A DNA stretch of 64,000 bases from UBA966 sp046350355. GTDB lineage: Bacteria; Planctomycetota; Phycisphaerae; Phycisphaerales; SM1A02. The translations under genes and the position numbers were made by a program. Each line of letters starts with the position of its first letter. Position 1 is the first letter of the stretch. The notes under the pieces are model-generated. The model was not told the origin of the DNA and made no database searches. It saw only the letters and a list, made by a program, of their open reading frames with translations. The stretch spans positions 1,238,109-1,302,108 of the forward strand of contig JAXMAN010000002.1 of the NCBI GenBank assembly GCA_046350355.1, written 5' to 3'. Below, one piece after another: positions 26,860 through 35,788 of the stretch.

Positions 26860-28773
26860 ATGATCAAGAAACTGCGCAACTACAACAAGCAGATCCTCGC
26901 GGGCGTCAGCGCCCTGCTCCTGGTGGTCTTCCTGGCGCCCTCGGCCGTGCAGCAGTGCACGCGCCTGAACGCGCGCCCGGGCACCGTCTGGGCCACCACC
27001 AAGGACGGGAAGTCCCTCACGCTGGGCGACAAGGAGCACATCCGCACGCAGCTCGCGGTCCTGGACGTCCTGCGCGACCCGCTCACCGACCGCCTCGGCC
27101 TCCAGAAGAGCCCCGAGCACTGGTGGCTGCTCGTGAAGGAGGCGCGCGACGCGGGCCTCGTCGGCGGCACCGCCGACGGACGGCAGCAGCTCGAGGGCAT
27201 CGCGCAGAACATGCGCATGGATCCCAACGAGCTCCTCGCCCGCCTCTCGGGCATGTCGCGCCAGCCGACGAACATCGTGCTCGACACGCTCGCCGAGCTG
27301 CGCGGCGTCTACCGCCTCGCGGACCTCGTCGCGGGCGCGGGCATGCGCACCTCCGACAACCGCACGCGCCTGGGCGCGCGCGAGCTGCTGACCGATGTCG
27401 CCGCGGACGTGGTGCCCATCGACGCAGCCAACTGCGGCGACGCGGTCCCCGTCCCGCCGCCGACCCCCGACCAGCTCGCCGCCACCTTCGAGAAGGGCAA
27501 GACCTTCCTCCCCGGCGCCGGCCCGGGCGGCATCGGCTACAAGTTCCCCGACCGCGTCAAGCTCGAGTGGATCTTCATCCCCGGCGCCGACATCGGCCGC
27601 GCGCTGGCGAACGATCCCGCCCTCGGCCCCGTCGAGCTTCGCAAGGAGTACCTGCGCAATCCCGCGGCCTACGGCGCCACCGCGCAGGAGATCGCCGCGG
27701 CCAACCCCGCCGCCTCCTTCGATGCGCACAAGGACGCCGTCCGCGACGCCGTCCTGCGCCGCCTCGTCAAGGAGCGCGCCGAGCGCATCAGCACCTTCGC
27801 GCGCGACTGGTCGCGCGCGGGCGTGAAGGACCTTCCCGCGCAGAGCGGCATCGTGACCCTCCCGCCGGAGTGGAAGACCACGATGCCCCCGATGGCCACG
27901 CTGGGCACCGAGCTTGCCAACCGCTTCTCCATGCCCACGCCGCGCGTCGACACCTCGGGCGACGGCTGGATGACCGTCGCGGAGGCGGGCGCGAATCCCT
28001 TCCTGAGCAAGGCGACCACCTCGGAGTTCGGCCAGCCCGTCGGGCTCGCCGCGCTCCTGAAGGCGCTCCACGAGTTCGATCCGCACACGCGCATTCCCGT
28101 GCAGGCGATGCTCCTGGGCCCGGTCCTCTCCACCGCCACGGACGACCTCGTGCTCTGGCGCGTCTCCGCCGCCGAGGCCTCGCGCGAGCCCGCGGCCCTC
28201 GACGAGGTCCGCGACGCGGTCCTGCGCGACACGATGGCGCAGATGCGCTACGACGAGCTCGTCAAGCAGGCGCCCGCGATCCTCGCGCGCGCCAACGCCG
28301 ACGGCCTCGCCTCGGTCGCACGCCAGTACGGCGCCATCGTCGAGACCGCCCCGAGCGTCCACCTCGCCGACCGCGGCGTGCTGCGCCAGATCGGCGCCCG
28401 CTTCCCCGGCTCGCTTCCCAAGGCGGGGTCGGACATCGACGCCCTCCGCGCCGTCGTGCAGAAGGCCGTCTCGCTGCCGGCGAACACGCCCATCAGCACC
28501 ATCCCCGACGCCGAGCGCACGCTCGCGACGCCGGTGCCCGCGAAGCTCGCGCTGCTCATCGTGCGCATCACCGGCGTGAAGCCGCTGACGCTCGAGGACT
28601 ACACCGAGCTCACCGCGGCCGGCGCCGTCCGCGGCGCGCTCTCGCAGGACGAGCCGCGCGTCGACGTGCTGCAGCTCTTCAACCTCGCCTCGCTCGAGAA
28701 GCGCCAGGGCTACGTGCGCAAGAACCCCGAGGGCCCCGACCGCGTGGCCCCCAGCGACGCGCCCGCTTTCTGA
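26860..28773 (+). CDS. Membrane-anchored PpiD/SurA-like periplasmic protein
   Basis: The 637-residue protein starts MIKKLRNYNKQILAGVSALL, with a basic N-terminus and one TM helix at about residues 11-30; the rest is probably periplasmic. Its layout recalls PpiD: an N-terminal anchor, a SurA-N-like helical domain (LGDKEHIRTQLAVLDVLRDP), a long middle with the beta segment VKLEWIFIPGADIGRAL, helix pairs and a C-terminal domain (LALLIVRITGVKPLTLEDYT). I see no convincing parvulin catalytic signature, so a holdase-type folding role is inferred rather than shown. It follows rpsD by 133 bp with its own leader and precedes the OB-fold gene by 67 bp. Confidence 0.6.
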   Translation: MIKKLRNYNKQILAGVSALLLVVFLAPSAVQQCTRLNARPGTVWATTKDGKSLTLGDKEHIRTQLAVLDVLRDPLTDRLGLQKSPEHWWLLVKEARDAGLVGGTADGRQQLEGIAQNMRMDPNELLARLSGMSRQPTNIVLDTLAELRGVYRLADLVAGAGMRTSDNRTRLGARELLTDVAADVVPIDAANCGDAVPVPPPTPDQLAATFEKGKTFLPGAGPGGIGYKFPDRVKLEWIFIPGADIGRALANDPALGPVELRKEYLRNPAAYGATAQEIAAANPAASFDAHKDAVRDAVLRRLVKERAERISTFARDWSRAGVKDLPAQSGIVTLPPEWKTTMPPMATLGTELANRFSMPTPRVDTSGDGWMTVAEAGANPFLSKATTSEFGQPVGLAALLKALHEFDPHTRIPVQAMLLGPVLSTATDDLVLWRVSAAEASREPAALDEVRDAVLRDTMAQMRYDELVKQAPAILARANADGLASVARQYGAIVETAPSVHLADRGVLRQIGARFPGSLPKAGSDIDALRAVVQKAVSLPANTPISTIPDAERTLATPVPAKLALLIVRITGVKPLTLEDYTELTAAGAVRGALSQDEPRVDVLQLFNLASLEKRQGYVRKNPEGPDRVAPSDAPAF

Positions 28774-28840
28774 CGCACGCCTCCTGACGCACGCCACCTG
28801 ACGCGCGGGCGCCCCACCGGCGCCCGCAGGGACCACCGCG

Positions 28841-29281
28841 ATGACCACCCCCGCCAACCCGACGCCCGCTCCCGCCCCCGCCGCTCCCGCCGCGACCGAG
28901 GCGCTCGCGAACATCCCCTACGACCTCTTCGCCAAGCTCGACCTGCGCGTGGCGACGGTCCGCGCGGCGGTTCCCCACCCCAACGCGGACAAGCTGCTCA
29001 AGCTCACGCTCGACGACGGTACCCCCGCCGGACGGCAGGTCTGCGCGGGCGTGAAGGCGTGGTACGCGCCCGAGTCGCTCGTGGGCAAGCAGGTGATCAT
29101 CGTCGCCAACCTCGAGCCCCGCATGCTGCGCGGCGAGGTCAGCCAGGGCATGGTCCTCGCCGCGAGCGACCTCAAGGATGGCGCCGCCCCCGCCGGCGAC
29201 GCCAAGCCCGGCGCCGACGCGCGCGATGTCGTCCTGCTCTGCGTCGAGAAGCCCGTGAAGCCCGGTTCCAAGGTGAGCTGA
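28841..29281 (+). CDS. Stand-alone tRNA-binding OB-fold protein (MetRS C-terminal / CsaA-like)
   Basis: The 146-residue protein has an Ala/Pro-rich leader (residues 1-22) and then a Trbp111-type OB fold. Key segments are YDLFAKLDLRVATVRAAVPH, then NADKLLKLTLDDG, VCAGVKAWYAPESLVGKQVI, VANLEPRMLRGEVSQGMVLA and a C-terminal KPGSKVS. Proteins of this type bind the elbow of tRNA and occur as the C-terminal part of methionyl-tRNA synthetase or free. AGGGA lies 8 bp before the ATG at 28841. A perfect 9-bp hairpin (28805-28813 with 28819-28827) sits just upstream of that ribosome-binding site and could modulate translation. The free form may act with a MetRS that lacks this domain; that is inference. 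Confidence 0.85.
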   Translation: MTTPANPTPAPAPAAPAATEALANIPYDLFAKLDLRVATVRAAVPHPNADKLLKLTLDDGTPAGRQVCAGVKAWYAPESLVGKQVIIVANLEPRMLRGEVSQGMVLAASDLKDGAAPAGDAKPGADARDVVLLCVEKPVKPGSKVS

Positions 29282-29350
29282 GCCGGCGCGCGACGCACGC
29301 CGCGCTGCGGCAGCACGCGCCACGCTCGCGTGCTGCGCTCCGCACGCACA

Positions 29351-29389
29351 CCAAAGGAAAGCCGGGCGACCCGCGAGGGGCCGCCCGGC
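29351..29389 (-). terminator. Intrinsic terminator of the HAF/dockerin gene
   Basis: On the minus strand GCCGGGCG (29361-29368, read in reverse) pairs with its partner at 29382-29389. The hairpin is followed by TTTCCTTTGG and lies about 45 bp past the stop of the secreted-protein gene. Confidence 0.65.
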
Positions 29390-29434
29390 GCACAGGAGGA
29401 GGGGTGCTGATGGTCCGTCAGCCCCGGAGTCGCG

Positions 29435-30679
29435 TCACAGGCACGGCCCCCACGCTCCCAGCAGGATCCCGATGTCGGCACCGTCGACGACGCCGTCGCC
29501 GTTGAGGTCGCCCTGGCCGAAGCCGCCCCAGTTGCCCAGGAGCATGCCGATGTCGGCGCCGCCGACGTCGCCGCTGTTGTCCAGGTCCGCCGGGCAGGAG
29601 CCCCCGCCCGGATGCAGGTCCAGCACGAAGGGCGAGGTGTCCAGCCCGTTGGGCAGGCGCGCCGTGCCGACGATGGTCATCTCGTCGGCCGAGATGCCCA
29701 GCGGCAGCGCCAGGTGCACGTCCGCGGGGATGGTCACGCCATGCTCCTGCGCGTACTGCTCGAGCGGCACGTAGCCACGGTCCTGGATCCAGATGTAGCC
29801 CTCGCCGAAGGCCGCCGCAAAGCCCAGGTAGCAGAGCGCCTTGCTGCCGTCGTGGTTGAAGGCCGTCACCGAGTGCGTGCCGTCGATCGGCGTCGGTCCC
29901 AGCGACTGGTACCCCGTCGCCTGGCTCCAGCGCCAGGGCGCGCCGTTGTTGAGCGAGGCGCGGCCGATGCCGCCCACCCACACGCCGTCGCCGCTGACCG
30001 CGATCGCCTCGCGCAGCTTCACGTTGCCGGGCGCGGTCAGGTTCTGCTGGACGCCGTTGTTCCAGACCGCGGCCTGCCGGTAGCCCGAGTAGTCGTCGTT
30101 CCAGCCGACGATCACGTTGCCGTTGGCGTTGCACGCGTTGGCGCGCGTGGGCTTGAAGAAGTAGAGCGTGCCGAGGTCGACGACGCCCGTCGCCGCGCGC
30201 CAGCGGAAGGCGCGCGCCTGGCAGCCGGTCTGCCATCCGAGGCCCACCACCGTGCTCCCGTCGGCCGAGAGGCCCCAGGCACCGGTGCGCTCGGCATCGC
30301 AGTTCGCGCCGTCGAAGCTGCCCACCGACTGCGCCTCGTAGGTGGTGATGTTGAAGAGCGTGGCCTCGGTCTTGAGCACGCCGTTGAAGTCCCACTGCAT
30401 GCTGCAGGTCATCACCGTGCCGTCGTCGGTGATGCCGGCCTGGCCGCCCACGCCGTTGCCAGCGGGGACGGAGCCGGGCACGGGCTGGACCCACGCGTCG
30501 AAGGTCCAGTACCAGTAGGAGAAGGAGTCCTGCCCCGCGACGACGCGGCCGTCGGCGCTGGCGCTCTCGGCGTACGCGTAGGGGACGTTTCCGAGCAGGT
30601 GCAGCTCACCTGCCAGGCAGTTGGTGGTCGTCGAAGCCGCCGCACATCCCAGCAGCGCCGCAGCGATGTGAATTCGCAT
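29435..30679 (-). CDS. Secreted HAF-repeat-like protein with dockerin-like C-terminus
   Basis: The 414-residue protein starts MRIHIAAALLGCAAASTTTN, a signal peptide ending near CLAG. The body contains repeated ADG/DG blades (SADGSTVVGLGWQTG, AFRWRAATGVVDLGT, VSGDGVWVGGIGRAS, PWRWSQATGYQSLG), which resemble the HAF extracellular repeat family and probably form a beta-propeller. The last 50 residues have two EF-hand-like units (ADLDNSGDVGGADIGMLLGN and GDLNGDGVVDGADIGILLGA) of the planctomycete GC-type dockerin kind. The ATG at 30679 is chosen because AAAGGA lies 7 bp upstream; an upstream TTG lacks a ribosome-binding site. It lies 42 bp after another dockerin-tailed gene on the same strand. 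The ligand is unknown. Confidence 0.85.
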   Translation of the reverse strand: MRIHIAAALLGCAAASTTTNCLAGELHLLGNVPYAYAESASADGRVVAGQDSFSYWYWTFDAWVQPVPGSVPAGNGVGGQAGITDDGTVMTCSMQWDFNGVLKTEATLFNITTYEAQSVGSFDGANCDAERTGAWGLSADGSTVVGLGWQTGCQARAFRWRAATGVVDLGTLYFFKPTRANACNANGNVIVGWNDDYSGYRQAAVWNNGVQQNLTAPGNVKLREAIAVSGDGVWVGGIGRASLNNGAPWRWSQATGYQSLGPTPIDGTHSVTAFNHDGSKALCYLGFAAAFGEGYIWIQDRGYVPLEQYAQEHGVTIPADVHLALPLGISADEMTIVGTARLPNGLDTSPFVLDLHPGGGSCPADLDNSGDVGGADIGMLLGNWGGFGQGDLNGDGVVDGADIGILLGAWGPCL

Positions 30680-30721
30680 GGGTGCGTCCTTTCGCAAGGG
30701 TTCGTGTGATGGTGCGAGGGC

Positions 30722-32482
30722 TCAGGGGCACGCGCCCCAGCCGCCCAGAAGCAGGCCCAGGTCGGCGCCGTCCACGGTGCCGCTGCCATCGATGTCGCCG
30801 ACGCCCGAGTTGCCCCAGTTGCCCAGGAGCAGGCCCAGGTCGGCGCCGTCGACCACCTGGTCGCCGTTCAGGTCCGACGGGCACGGGTTGCTGCCCAGGA
30901 AGATGCGCGAGACCGCGTAGACCTGGTTGGTGAAGTCCGCCGCGCGCAGCACGAGCCAGCCCGTCGAGGAGATGCCGGTGTTGCCGCTGTTCCCGTTGAC
31001 GCCGGTCGAGCCGATGAGCGTGATCTGCTCCGCGGGCGTGCCGGTGAAGGTGGTGTCGCCGGTGCGCCCGAGGGTGCGCAGCCCGTGGACCTCGTCCCAC
31101 GCGATCACCGCGCTGCCGGTGTCGCTGAGCGAGGCCGTGAAGACCGCGACGCCGCAGTCGCTGAAGCAGAGGTTGGACTGGCCCGAGACGGAGGAGATCG
31201 TCGCCGAGCCGCCCGGGAGCGTGTCGCCCTCGCGCAGGACGGTGATCACGGTGCCGTCGGCCTTGCGGACGCCGATGTAGCCCGTGTTGGTCGCCTGGCT
31301 GCCGTCGGCGTTCATCAGGATGCCCTGGTAGGCGACCGCGCCGCTCGAGTTCATCAGGAACGCGGTGTTGCTCACGCCGAAGAAGACCAGGCCGCCCGTG
31401 TTGGGAACCGTGTCGCCGCGGCGCAGCAGCATCGTCATGATGCCGTTCTTCTCCAGGATGACGCCGCCGTCGTTGATGCCGGTCGCGACGCCCGCACCTT
31501 CGAAGCTGGCGGTGAAGAGGTACGAGCCGTCCGCCGCGAGCGCGTGGTTCGCGGGCGAGAAGGAGCCGGTGGACTTGAAGGCGACGTCGGTGTAGCCCTG
31601 GACCAGCGTGCCCTCGCGCGCGACGATGCGCGTCTGGCCGGCGGGAGCGCCGGCGGTGGTCACGAGGACCTTGTCGTCGGCCGTCGTGACGGTGCCACCC
31701 ACGAGCGTGCCGCCGAAGGCGACATCGCCCGAGCCGTTGAGCTGCAGGCCGAAGGTGTCGGGGGTGAGCGTGGTGCCGTCGGCGAAGCCGGGCGCCGCGG
31801 AGCCCTTGCGGAAGACCGGGCGCACGCCCGTCGAGGAGAAGACCACGATCGCCTGGTTGTTGGTGCTGCCGCTCACGTCGCCGCCGCTGAGCGAGACGGA
31901 GGCGACCGCCTCGCCGTTGGTGTTGCACTGCATGCCGGAGCTGCCGGTGAAGGTCGAGGTGATCGTCGCGCCGGTGGGATAGGCCATCCCCTCGCGCGCC
32001 ATCAGCCACGATGCGGCGCCGTTGCCCGGGACGAAGTACATCGCGGTGTCCGTCGTGGTGGTCACGCCGGGACCGTTGATGGTGCCCGCGACGACGGTGT
32101 CGCCGGCGGAGGTGATGATGTTCGCGCTGCCGAGGCCGTTCTGGCCGCTCGCGTTGTTGAAGACGAAGCCCGCGGGATCGTTGCTCGGGACGGGCGAGCC
32201 GTCGCGCGCCAGGATCGTCCAGTTGCCGGGGACGCCGCGCACGATCAGGCGCGAGTTCGCCAGCGTGATGCCGGCGCCGCCGACCTGCCCACGGACCTGC
32301 ACGCGGCCGTCGTTGTCGATCGTCGGGTTGTTGAAGGTGTTGGGCACCCAGACCGCGTTCGCGACGCCCGGGACGGTGGGATCGGCCGAGGAGAGGACGG
32401 TTTCCCAGGTGCCGTCGGCAAGGCAGGTGCCGGCGAAGGCGAGGCTCAGCAGCGCGGACGAGAGCGCGATCGGACGAAGCAT
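30722..32482 (-). CDS. Secreted repeat protein with dockerin-like C-terminus
   Basis: The 586-residue protein has a signal peptide (MLRPIALSSALLSLAFAGTC, cut near LAD). Its body is a series of similar beta-rich units that alternate a data-like statement with a warning-like one: LIVRGVPGNWTILARDGSPV, SWLMAREGMAYPTGATI, VRPVFRKGSAAPGFADG, RIVAREGTLVQGYTDV and TMLLRRGDTVPNTGG. About five or six such blades suggest a propeller. The C-terminus has two DGADLGLLLGNW/DGADLGLLLGGW units. AAAGG lies 8 bp before the ATG. It is first in a two-gene run with the HAF-like gene. I cannot name a ligand or an enzymatic role. Confidence 0.83.
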   Translation of the reverse strand: MLRPIALSSALLSLAFAGTCLADGTWETVLSSADPTVPGVANAVWVPNTFNNPTIDNDGRVQVRGQVGGAGITLANSRLIVRGVPGNWTILARDGSPVPSNDPAGFVFNNASGQNGLGSANIITSAGDTVVAGTINGPGVTTTTDTAMYFVPGNGAASWLMAREGMAYPTGATITSTFTGSSGMQCNTNGEAVASVSLSGGDVSGSTNNQAIVVFSSTGVRPVFRKGSAAPGFADGTTLTPDTFGLQLNGSGDVAFGGTLVGGTVTTADDKVLVTTAGAPAGQTRIVAREGTLVQGYTDVAFKSTGSFSPANHALAADGSYLFTASFEGAGVATGINDGGVILEKNGIMTMLLRRGDTVPNTGGLVFFGVSNTAFLMNSSGAVAYQGILMNADGSQATNTGYIGVRKADGTVITVLREGDTLPGGSATISSVSGQSNLCFSDCGVAVFTASLSDTGSAVIAWDEVHGLRTLGRTGDTTFTGTPAEQITLIGSTGVNGNSGNTGISSTGWLVLRAADFTNQVYAVSRIFLGSNPCPSDLNGDQVVDGADLGLLLGNWGNSGVGDIDGSGTVDGADLGLLLGGWGACP

Positions 32483-32605
32483 GTTTTGGACCTTTCGGAA
32501 CGGAGACGAGGCGACCAGGGCAGTCCAGACCGCGGCCGGCGGACCCCCAATTTCCTCAAAGTAGTCCCGGGCCTATAGGACGCAAGGCTTCCATTCGGAA
32601 ATCTG

Positions 32606-32647
32606 TAGAGAAAAAGAAACGGGCGCCCAGTGAACATCCGGGCGCCC
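32606..32647 (-). terminator. Intrinsic terminator of ileS
   Basis: GGGCGCCC at 32640-32647 and again at 32621-32628 form a stem with an 11-base loop, followed on the minus strand by GTTTCTTTTTC. It lies about 40 bp beyond the ileS stop. Confidence 0.8.
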
Positions 32648-32687
32648 CGAATTCGGGCAGCGGTCATTCACGCGCAAACGCGGGTGA

Positions 32688-35513
32688 TCAAGCGACGCCC
32701 GCGGCGGCGGCGTCGCGGTCGCTCAGGAGGCCCCCATCGGACCGCGGACGGACCGTCCCGTCGCGCTTGCGGCTGCGCTCGCAGCGGGGTTCCTGGCGCA
32801 GGTCCTGCACCCGAACCGCGGTGGCGGCGGGGTCCAGCGCGACCCGGCTGACGCCCATGAGGTCCGCCAGGTCGGCCGCGAAGGGACGCAGCGCCCCCTG
32901 CGGGTCGGGAAGGACCAGCCCTGCGTCGAGTGGATTGTCGATCCCCTGCCCCTTCGACTCCTCGAGCGCCTTCAGCGCCGTCTCGCGGACCGCGAAGACC
33001 GCGGCCCAGCCGGGCGAGGCCTCGAAGCCGCACTCCTGGTAGCGCTCGAAGACGACGCTGCGGGCGCCCTCGCCCACGAGCGAGGCCCACGCCTCGTCCG
33101 CGGTGTGCGGCAGCACCGGCGCGAGCATGCGCACGAGCCCGTGCGCGATCGCGTGCATGACGCGCTGCGTCGCGCGCCGGCGCGGGCTCTCCGCGGCGTC
33201 GCAGTAGAGGCGGTCCTTCGTCGCGGCGAAGTACTCCGCGCTCAGCGTCGTGTTGCAGAAGTCGAAGAGCGCCAGGTGCGCGTCGCGGAAGCGGTACTCG
33301 GCGTAGGCCGCGCGCACCGCCGCCTGCAGCCGCGCGAACTCGCCCAGCGCCCAGCCATCGATGGAGTCCGGCGCGGTGCGCGCGAGCGAGGCCGCCTCGT
33401 CCGCCGCGGGACGGTAGTCGTAGAGGTTGCTCAGCAGGTAGCGCAGCGTGTTGCGCACCTTGCGGTAGCTCTCCCCCGCCGCCGCGAAGAAGCTCATGTC
33501 GGCCTTGATGTCGCCCTCGTAGGGCGCGCTCGAAACCCACCAGCGCGCGACCTCCGCGCCGACCTCCTTGAGCAGGGCCTCCACCTCGATGGTGTTGCCG
33601 ATGCTCTTGGACATCTTGCGCCCGTCCTTGTCGACGATGAAGCCGTGCGTCAGCAGCGCGCGGAACGGGGCCTTGCCGGTCGCGCCCAACGCCGGCAACA
33701 GGCTGAGCTGGAACCAGCCGCGATGCTGGTCCGAGCCCTCCAGGTAGAGGTCCGCCGGAAAGCCCAGCGAGCGCTCGCGCAGCACCGCGTTCCAGCTCGA
33801 GCCGCTCTCGAACCAGACGTCGAAGATGTCGTGCATCTTGCGCAGCCCGGCGACGCGCAGCCCCTTGGGCGCGTCCGGATCCGACGCGGGGTCGTAGTGC
33901 GAGAGCAGCGCGGCGGGCTCCTCCTGGAACCACGCGTCGCTGCCCTTCTCGCGGAAGCGCCTGGCGATCGCGCGCACGCTCGCGGTGGTCATGAAGACCT
34001 CGCCCGACTCGGTGAGGAACGAGGGGATCGGCAGCCCCCACGCGCGCTGGCGGCTGATGCACCAGTCGGGGCGGCTCTCGAGCATGCCGCGCAGGCGGTT
34101 GCGCCCCCAGCCGGGGACGAAGTCCACGCCGCCCTGCGCCGCGCCGCCGGCGGTGGCGTCGAGCGCCATCTGCCGCAGCGAGCGTCCGTCGCGGCGCGTG
34201 GGCCGGTCGACGCCGATGAACCACTGCTCGGTCGCGCGGAAGATCACCGGCGTCTTGCTGCGCCAGTCGTGCGGGTACGAGTGCGTGAACTGCAGGTCGT
34301 GGAAGAGGTGACCGCTCTCGCGCAGGCGCGCCAGGACCAGGTCGTTGCCCTCCCAGACGGTGCGCCCCTGCAGCCACTGCGGCGCGGTCGCGTCGTAGGT
34401 GCCGTCGTCGCGCACGGGGCAGTAGATGTCCAGGCCTTCCTTCAGGCCGGTGCGGTAGTCCTCCGCGCCGTGGCCCGGGGCGGTGTGCACCAGTCCCGTG
34501 CCGTCCTCGAGCGTCACGTAGTCCGCGCCGACGATCCGCCCGCGGCGGTCGCAGAAGGGATGCGCGTACTCCAGCCCCAGCAGCGCCGCGCCGTCGGCCT
34601 CCGCGAGCACCTTGGCGCGCGCGGGGTCGGCGCCGCCGAGCGCGGCGACCTTCGCGACCAGCTCGCGCGCGAGCACGCAGACGTTGCCGTCGAGCTCGAC
34701 GAGCGCGTAGCGGAAGTTCGGATGGACGGCGATCGCCAGGTTCGCGGGAAGCGTCCAGGGCGTGGTCGTCCAGATCATGAAGCTGGGCGTGACGTCCAGC
34801 TCGCAGCCGAAGGCGCGCTCGATCGCGGCGCGGTCGCACGCCTCGAAGTCGACGTAGACGCTCGGGTCGACGCGGTCCTCGTACTCCAGCTCCGCCTCGG
34901 CGAGCGCCGTGCGGTTGGCGATCGACCAGTGCACCGGCTTGAGCGCGCGCATGACGAGCCCCTGCTCGACCAGCAGCGCGAAGTCCTCGAGCACCGCGCC
35001 CTCGTAGCGCGGCGCCATCGTGAGGTACGGGTCCTCGTAGTCGGCCAGCGTGAGCAGCCGCTGGAGCTGCGTCATGTGCAGCTTCACGAACTTCTCCGCG
35101 GAGGCCTGGCACTCGCGGCGCACGACCATGCGGCGCTGGTCCTCGGGCAGCTCCATCACCTTCTGGAGCTTGCCCTTCTCCTGCATCTCCGAGACGACCT
35201 TGTGCTCGATGGGCAGGCCGTGGCAGTCCCAGCCCGGCACGTAGGGGACGCGGTGCCCCTCCATCAGGCGCGAGCGCACGACGATGTCCTTGAGCACCTT
35301 GTTGAGCAGGTGGCCCATGTGGATCGAGCCGTTGGCGTAGGGCGGACCGTCGTGGAAGGCGAAGATGGGCGCCTGCGCCCGGGCCTGCTGCACCTGCGCG
35401 TAGAGCTTCTGCGCCTGCCAGCGCGCGATGGTCTGCGGCTCGGCCTGCGACAGGTTCGCCTTCATGGCGAAGGCGGTCTTGGGGAGGTTCAGCGTGGCCT
35501 TGTAGTCGGGCAT
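32688..35513 (-). CDS. ileS: Isoleucyl-tRNA synthetase
   Basis: The 941-residue enzyme charges tRNA-Ile. It shows the HIGH box as HMGH (PPYANGSIHMGHLLNK), PGWDCHGLPIEHKV, editing-domain WTTTPWTLPANLAI, FMIWTTTPWT, GSDQHRGWFQ and the KMSKS box in DGRKMSKSIGNTI. The C-terminal zinc knuckle of bacterial IleS (normally two CxxC pairs) is degenerate: the tail reads EPRCERSRKRDGTVRPRSDG with a single Cys, so zinc binding there is probably lost. It is downstream of a small gene and a ZIP transporter on the same strand and ends in an intrinsic terminator. There is no T-box-like leader in the 40 bp before it. Confidence 0.95.
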   Translation of the reverse strand: MPDYKATLNLPKTAFAMKANLSQAEPQTIARWQAQKLYAQVQQARAQAPIFAFHDGPPYANGSIHMGHLLNKVLKDIVVRSRLMEGHRVPYVPGWDCHGLPIEHKVVSEMQEKGKLQKVMELPEDQRRMVVRRECQASAEKFVKLHMTQLQRLLTLADYEDPYLTMAPRYEGAVLEDFALLVEQGLVMRALKPVHWSIANRTALAEAELEYEDRVDPSVYVDFEACDRAAIERAFGCELDVTPSFMIWTTTPWTLPANLAIAVHPNFRYALVELDGNVCVLARELVAKVAALGGADPARAKVLAEADGAALLGLEYAHPFCDRRGRIVGADYVTLEDGTGLVHTAPGHGAEDYRTGLKEGLDIYCPVRDDGTYDATAPQWLQGRTVWEGNDLVLARLRESGHLFHDLQFTHSYPHDWRSKTPVIFRATEQWFIGVDRPTRRDGRSLRQMALDATAGGAAQGGVDFVPGWGRNRLRGMLESRPDWCISRQRAWGLPIPSFLTESGEVFMTTASVRAIARRFREKGSDAWFQEEPAALLSHYDPASDPDAPKGLRVAGLRKMHDIFDVWFESGSSWNAVLRERSLGFPADLYLEGSDQHRGWFQLSLLPALGATGKAPFRALLTHGFIVDKDGRKMSKSIGNTIEVEALLKEVGAEVARWWVSSAPYEGDIKADMSFFAAAGESYRKVRNTLRYLLSNLYDYRPAADEAASLARTAPDSIDGWALGEFARLQAAVRAAYAEYRFRDAHLALFDFCNTTLSAEYFAATKDRLYCDAAESPRRRATQRVMHAIAHGLVRMLAPVLPHTADEAWASLVGEGARSVVFERYQECGFEASPGWAAVFAVRETALKALEESKGQGIDNPLDAGLVLPDPQGALRPFAADLADLMGVSRVALDPAATAVRVQDLRQEPRCERSRKRDGTVRPRSDGGLLSDRDAAAAGVA

Positions 35514-35553
35514 GGCGGAGGGTGCGCGTGCGCGCGCGCGTGCGGGGCGCGGG

Positions 35554-35736
35554 TCAGTCGAAGTCGGGCTCGTCGCCGGGCTTGACGGCCTCGTCCAGGT
35601 ACTTCTGGAAGTCGCCGAGCTTGTAGGAGACGAAGCAGAAGACGTGGTGCAGGGTGAACCACTCCGGGTCGGAGGGATCCTTGTCCAGGTCCTGACGGAG
35701 GCGGTTCAGTTCGGCGAGGACGCGTTCGGCCTTCAT
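35554..35736 (-). CDS. Small hypothetical protein, 60 residues
   Basis: The product reads MKAERVLAELNRLRQDLDKD, then PSDPEWFTLHHVFCFVSYKL and GDFQKYLDEAVKPGDEPDFD. It is helical, acidic at the C-terminus and has no TM segment. Natural amino-acid composition, third-position G+C like its neighbours and a position 40 bp ahead of ileS support a real gene. It lies 52 bp after the ZIP transporter on the same strand. I do not recognise a family. Confidence 0.65.
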   Translation of the reverse strand: MKAERVLAELNRLRQDLDKDPSDPEWFTLHHVFCFVSYKLGDFQKYLDEAVKPGDEPDFD

Positions 35737-35788
35737 GGATGCTTCGTGTGCTGGAGGAATCGGGAAGTGTAGATGCGCCCCGCGCGGA

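Noticed and set aside
24027..26879. A 950-codon minus-strand frame opposite purF and rpsD
   Set aside because: It is a shadow of purF and rpsD, both of which have complete catalytic or family motifs on the plus strand.
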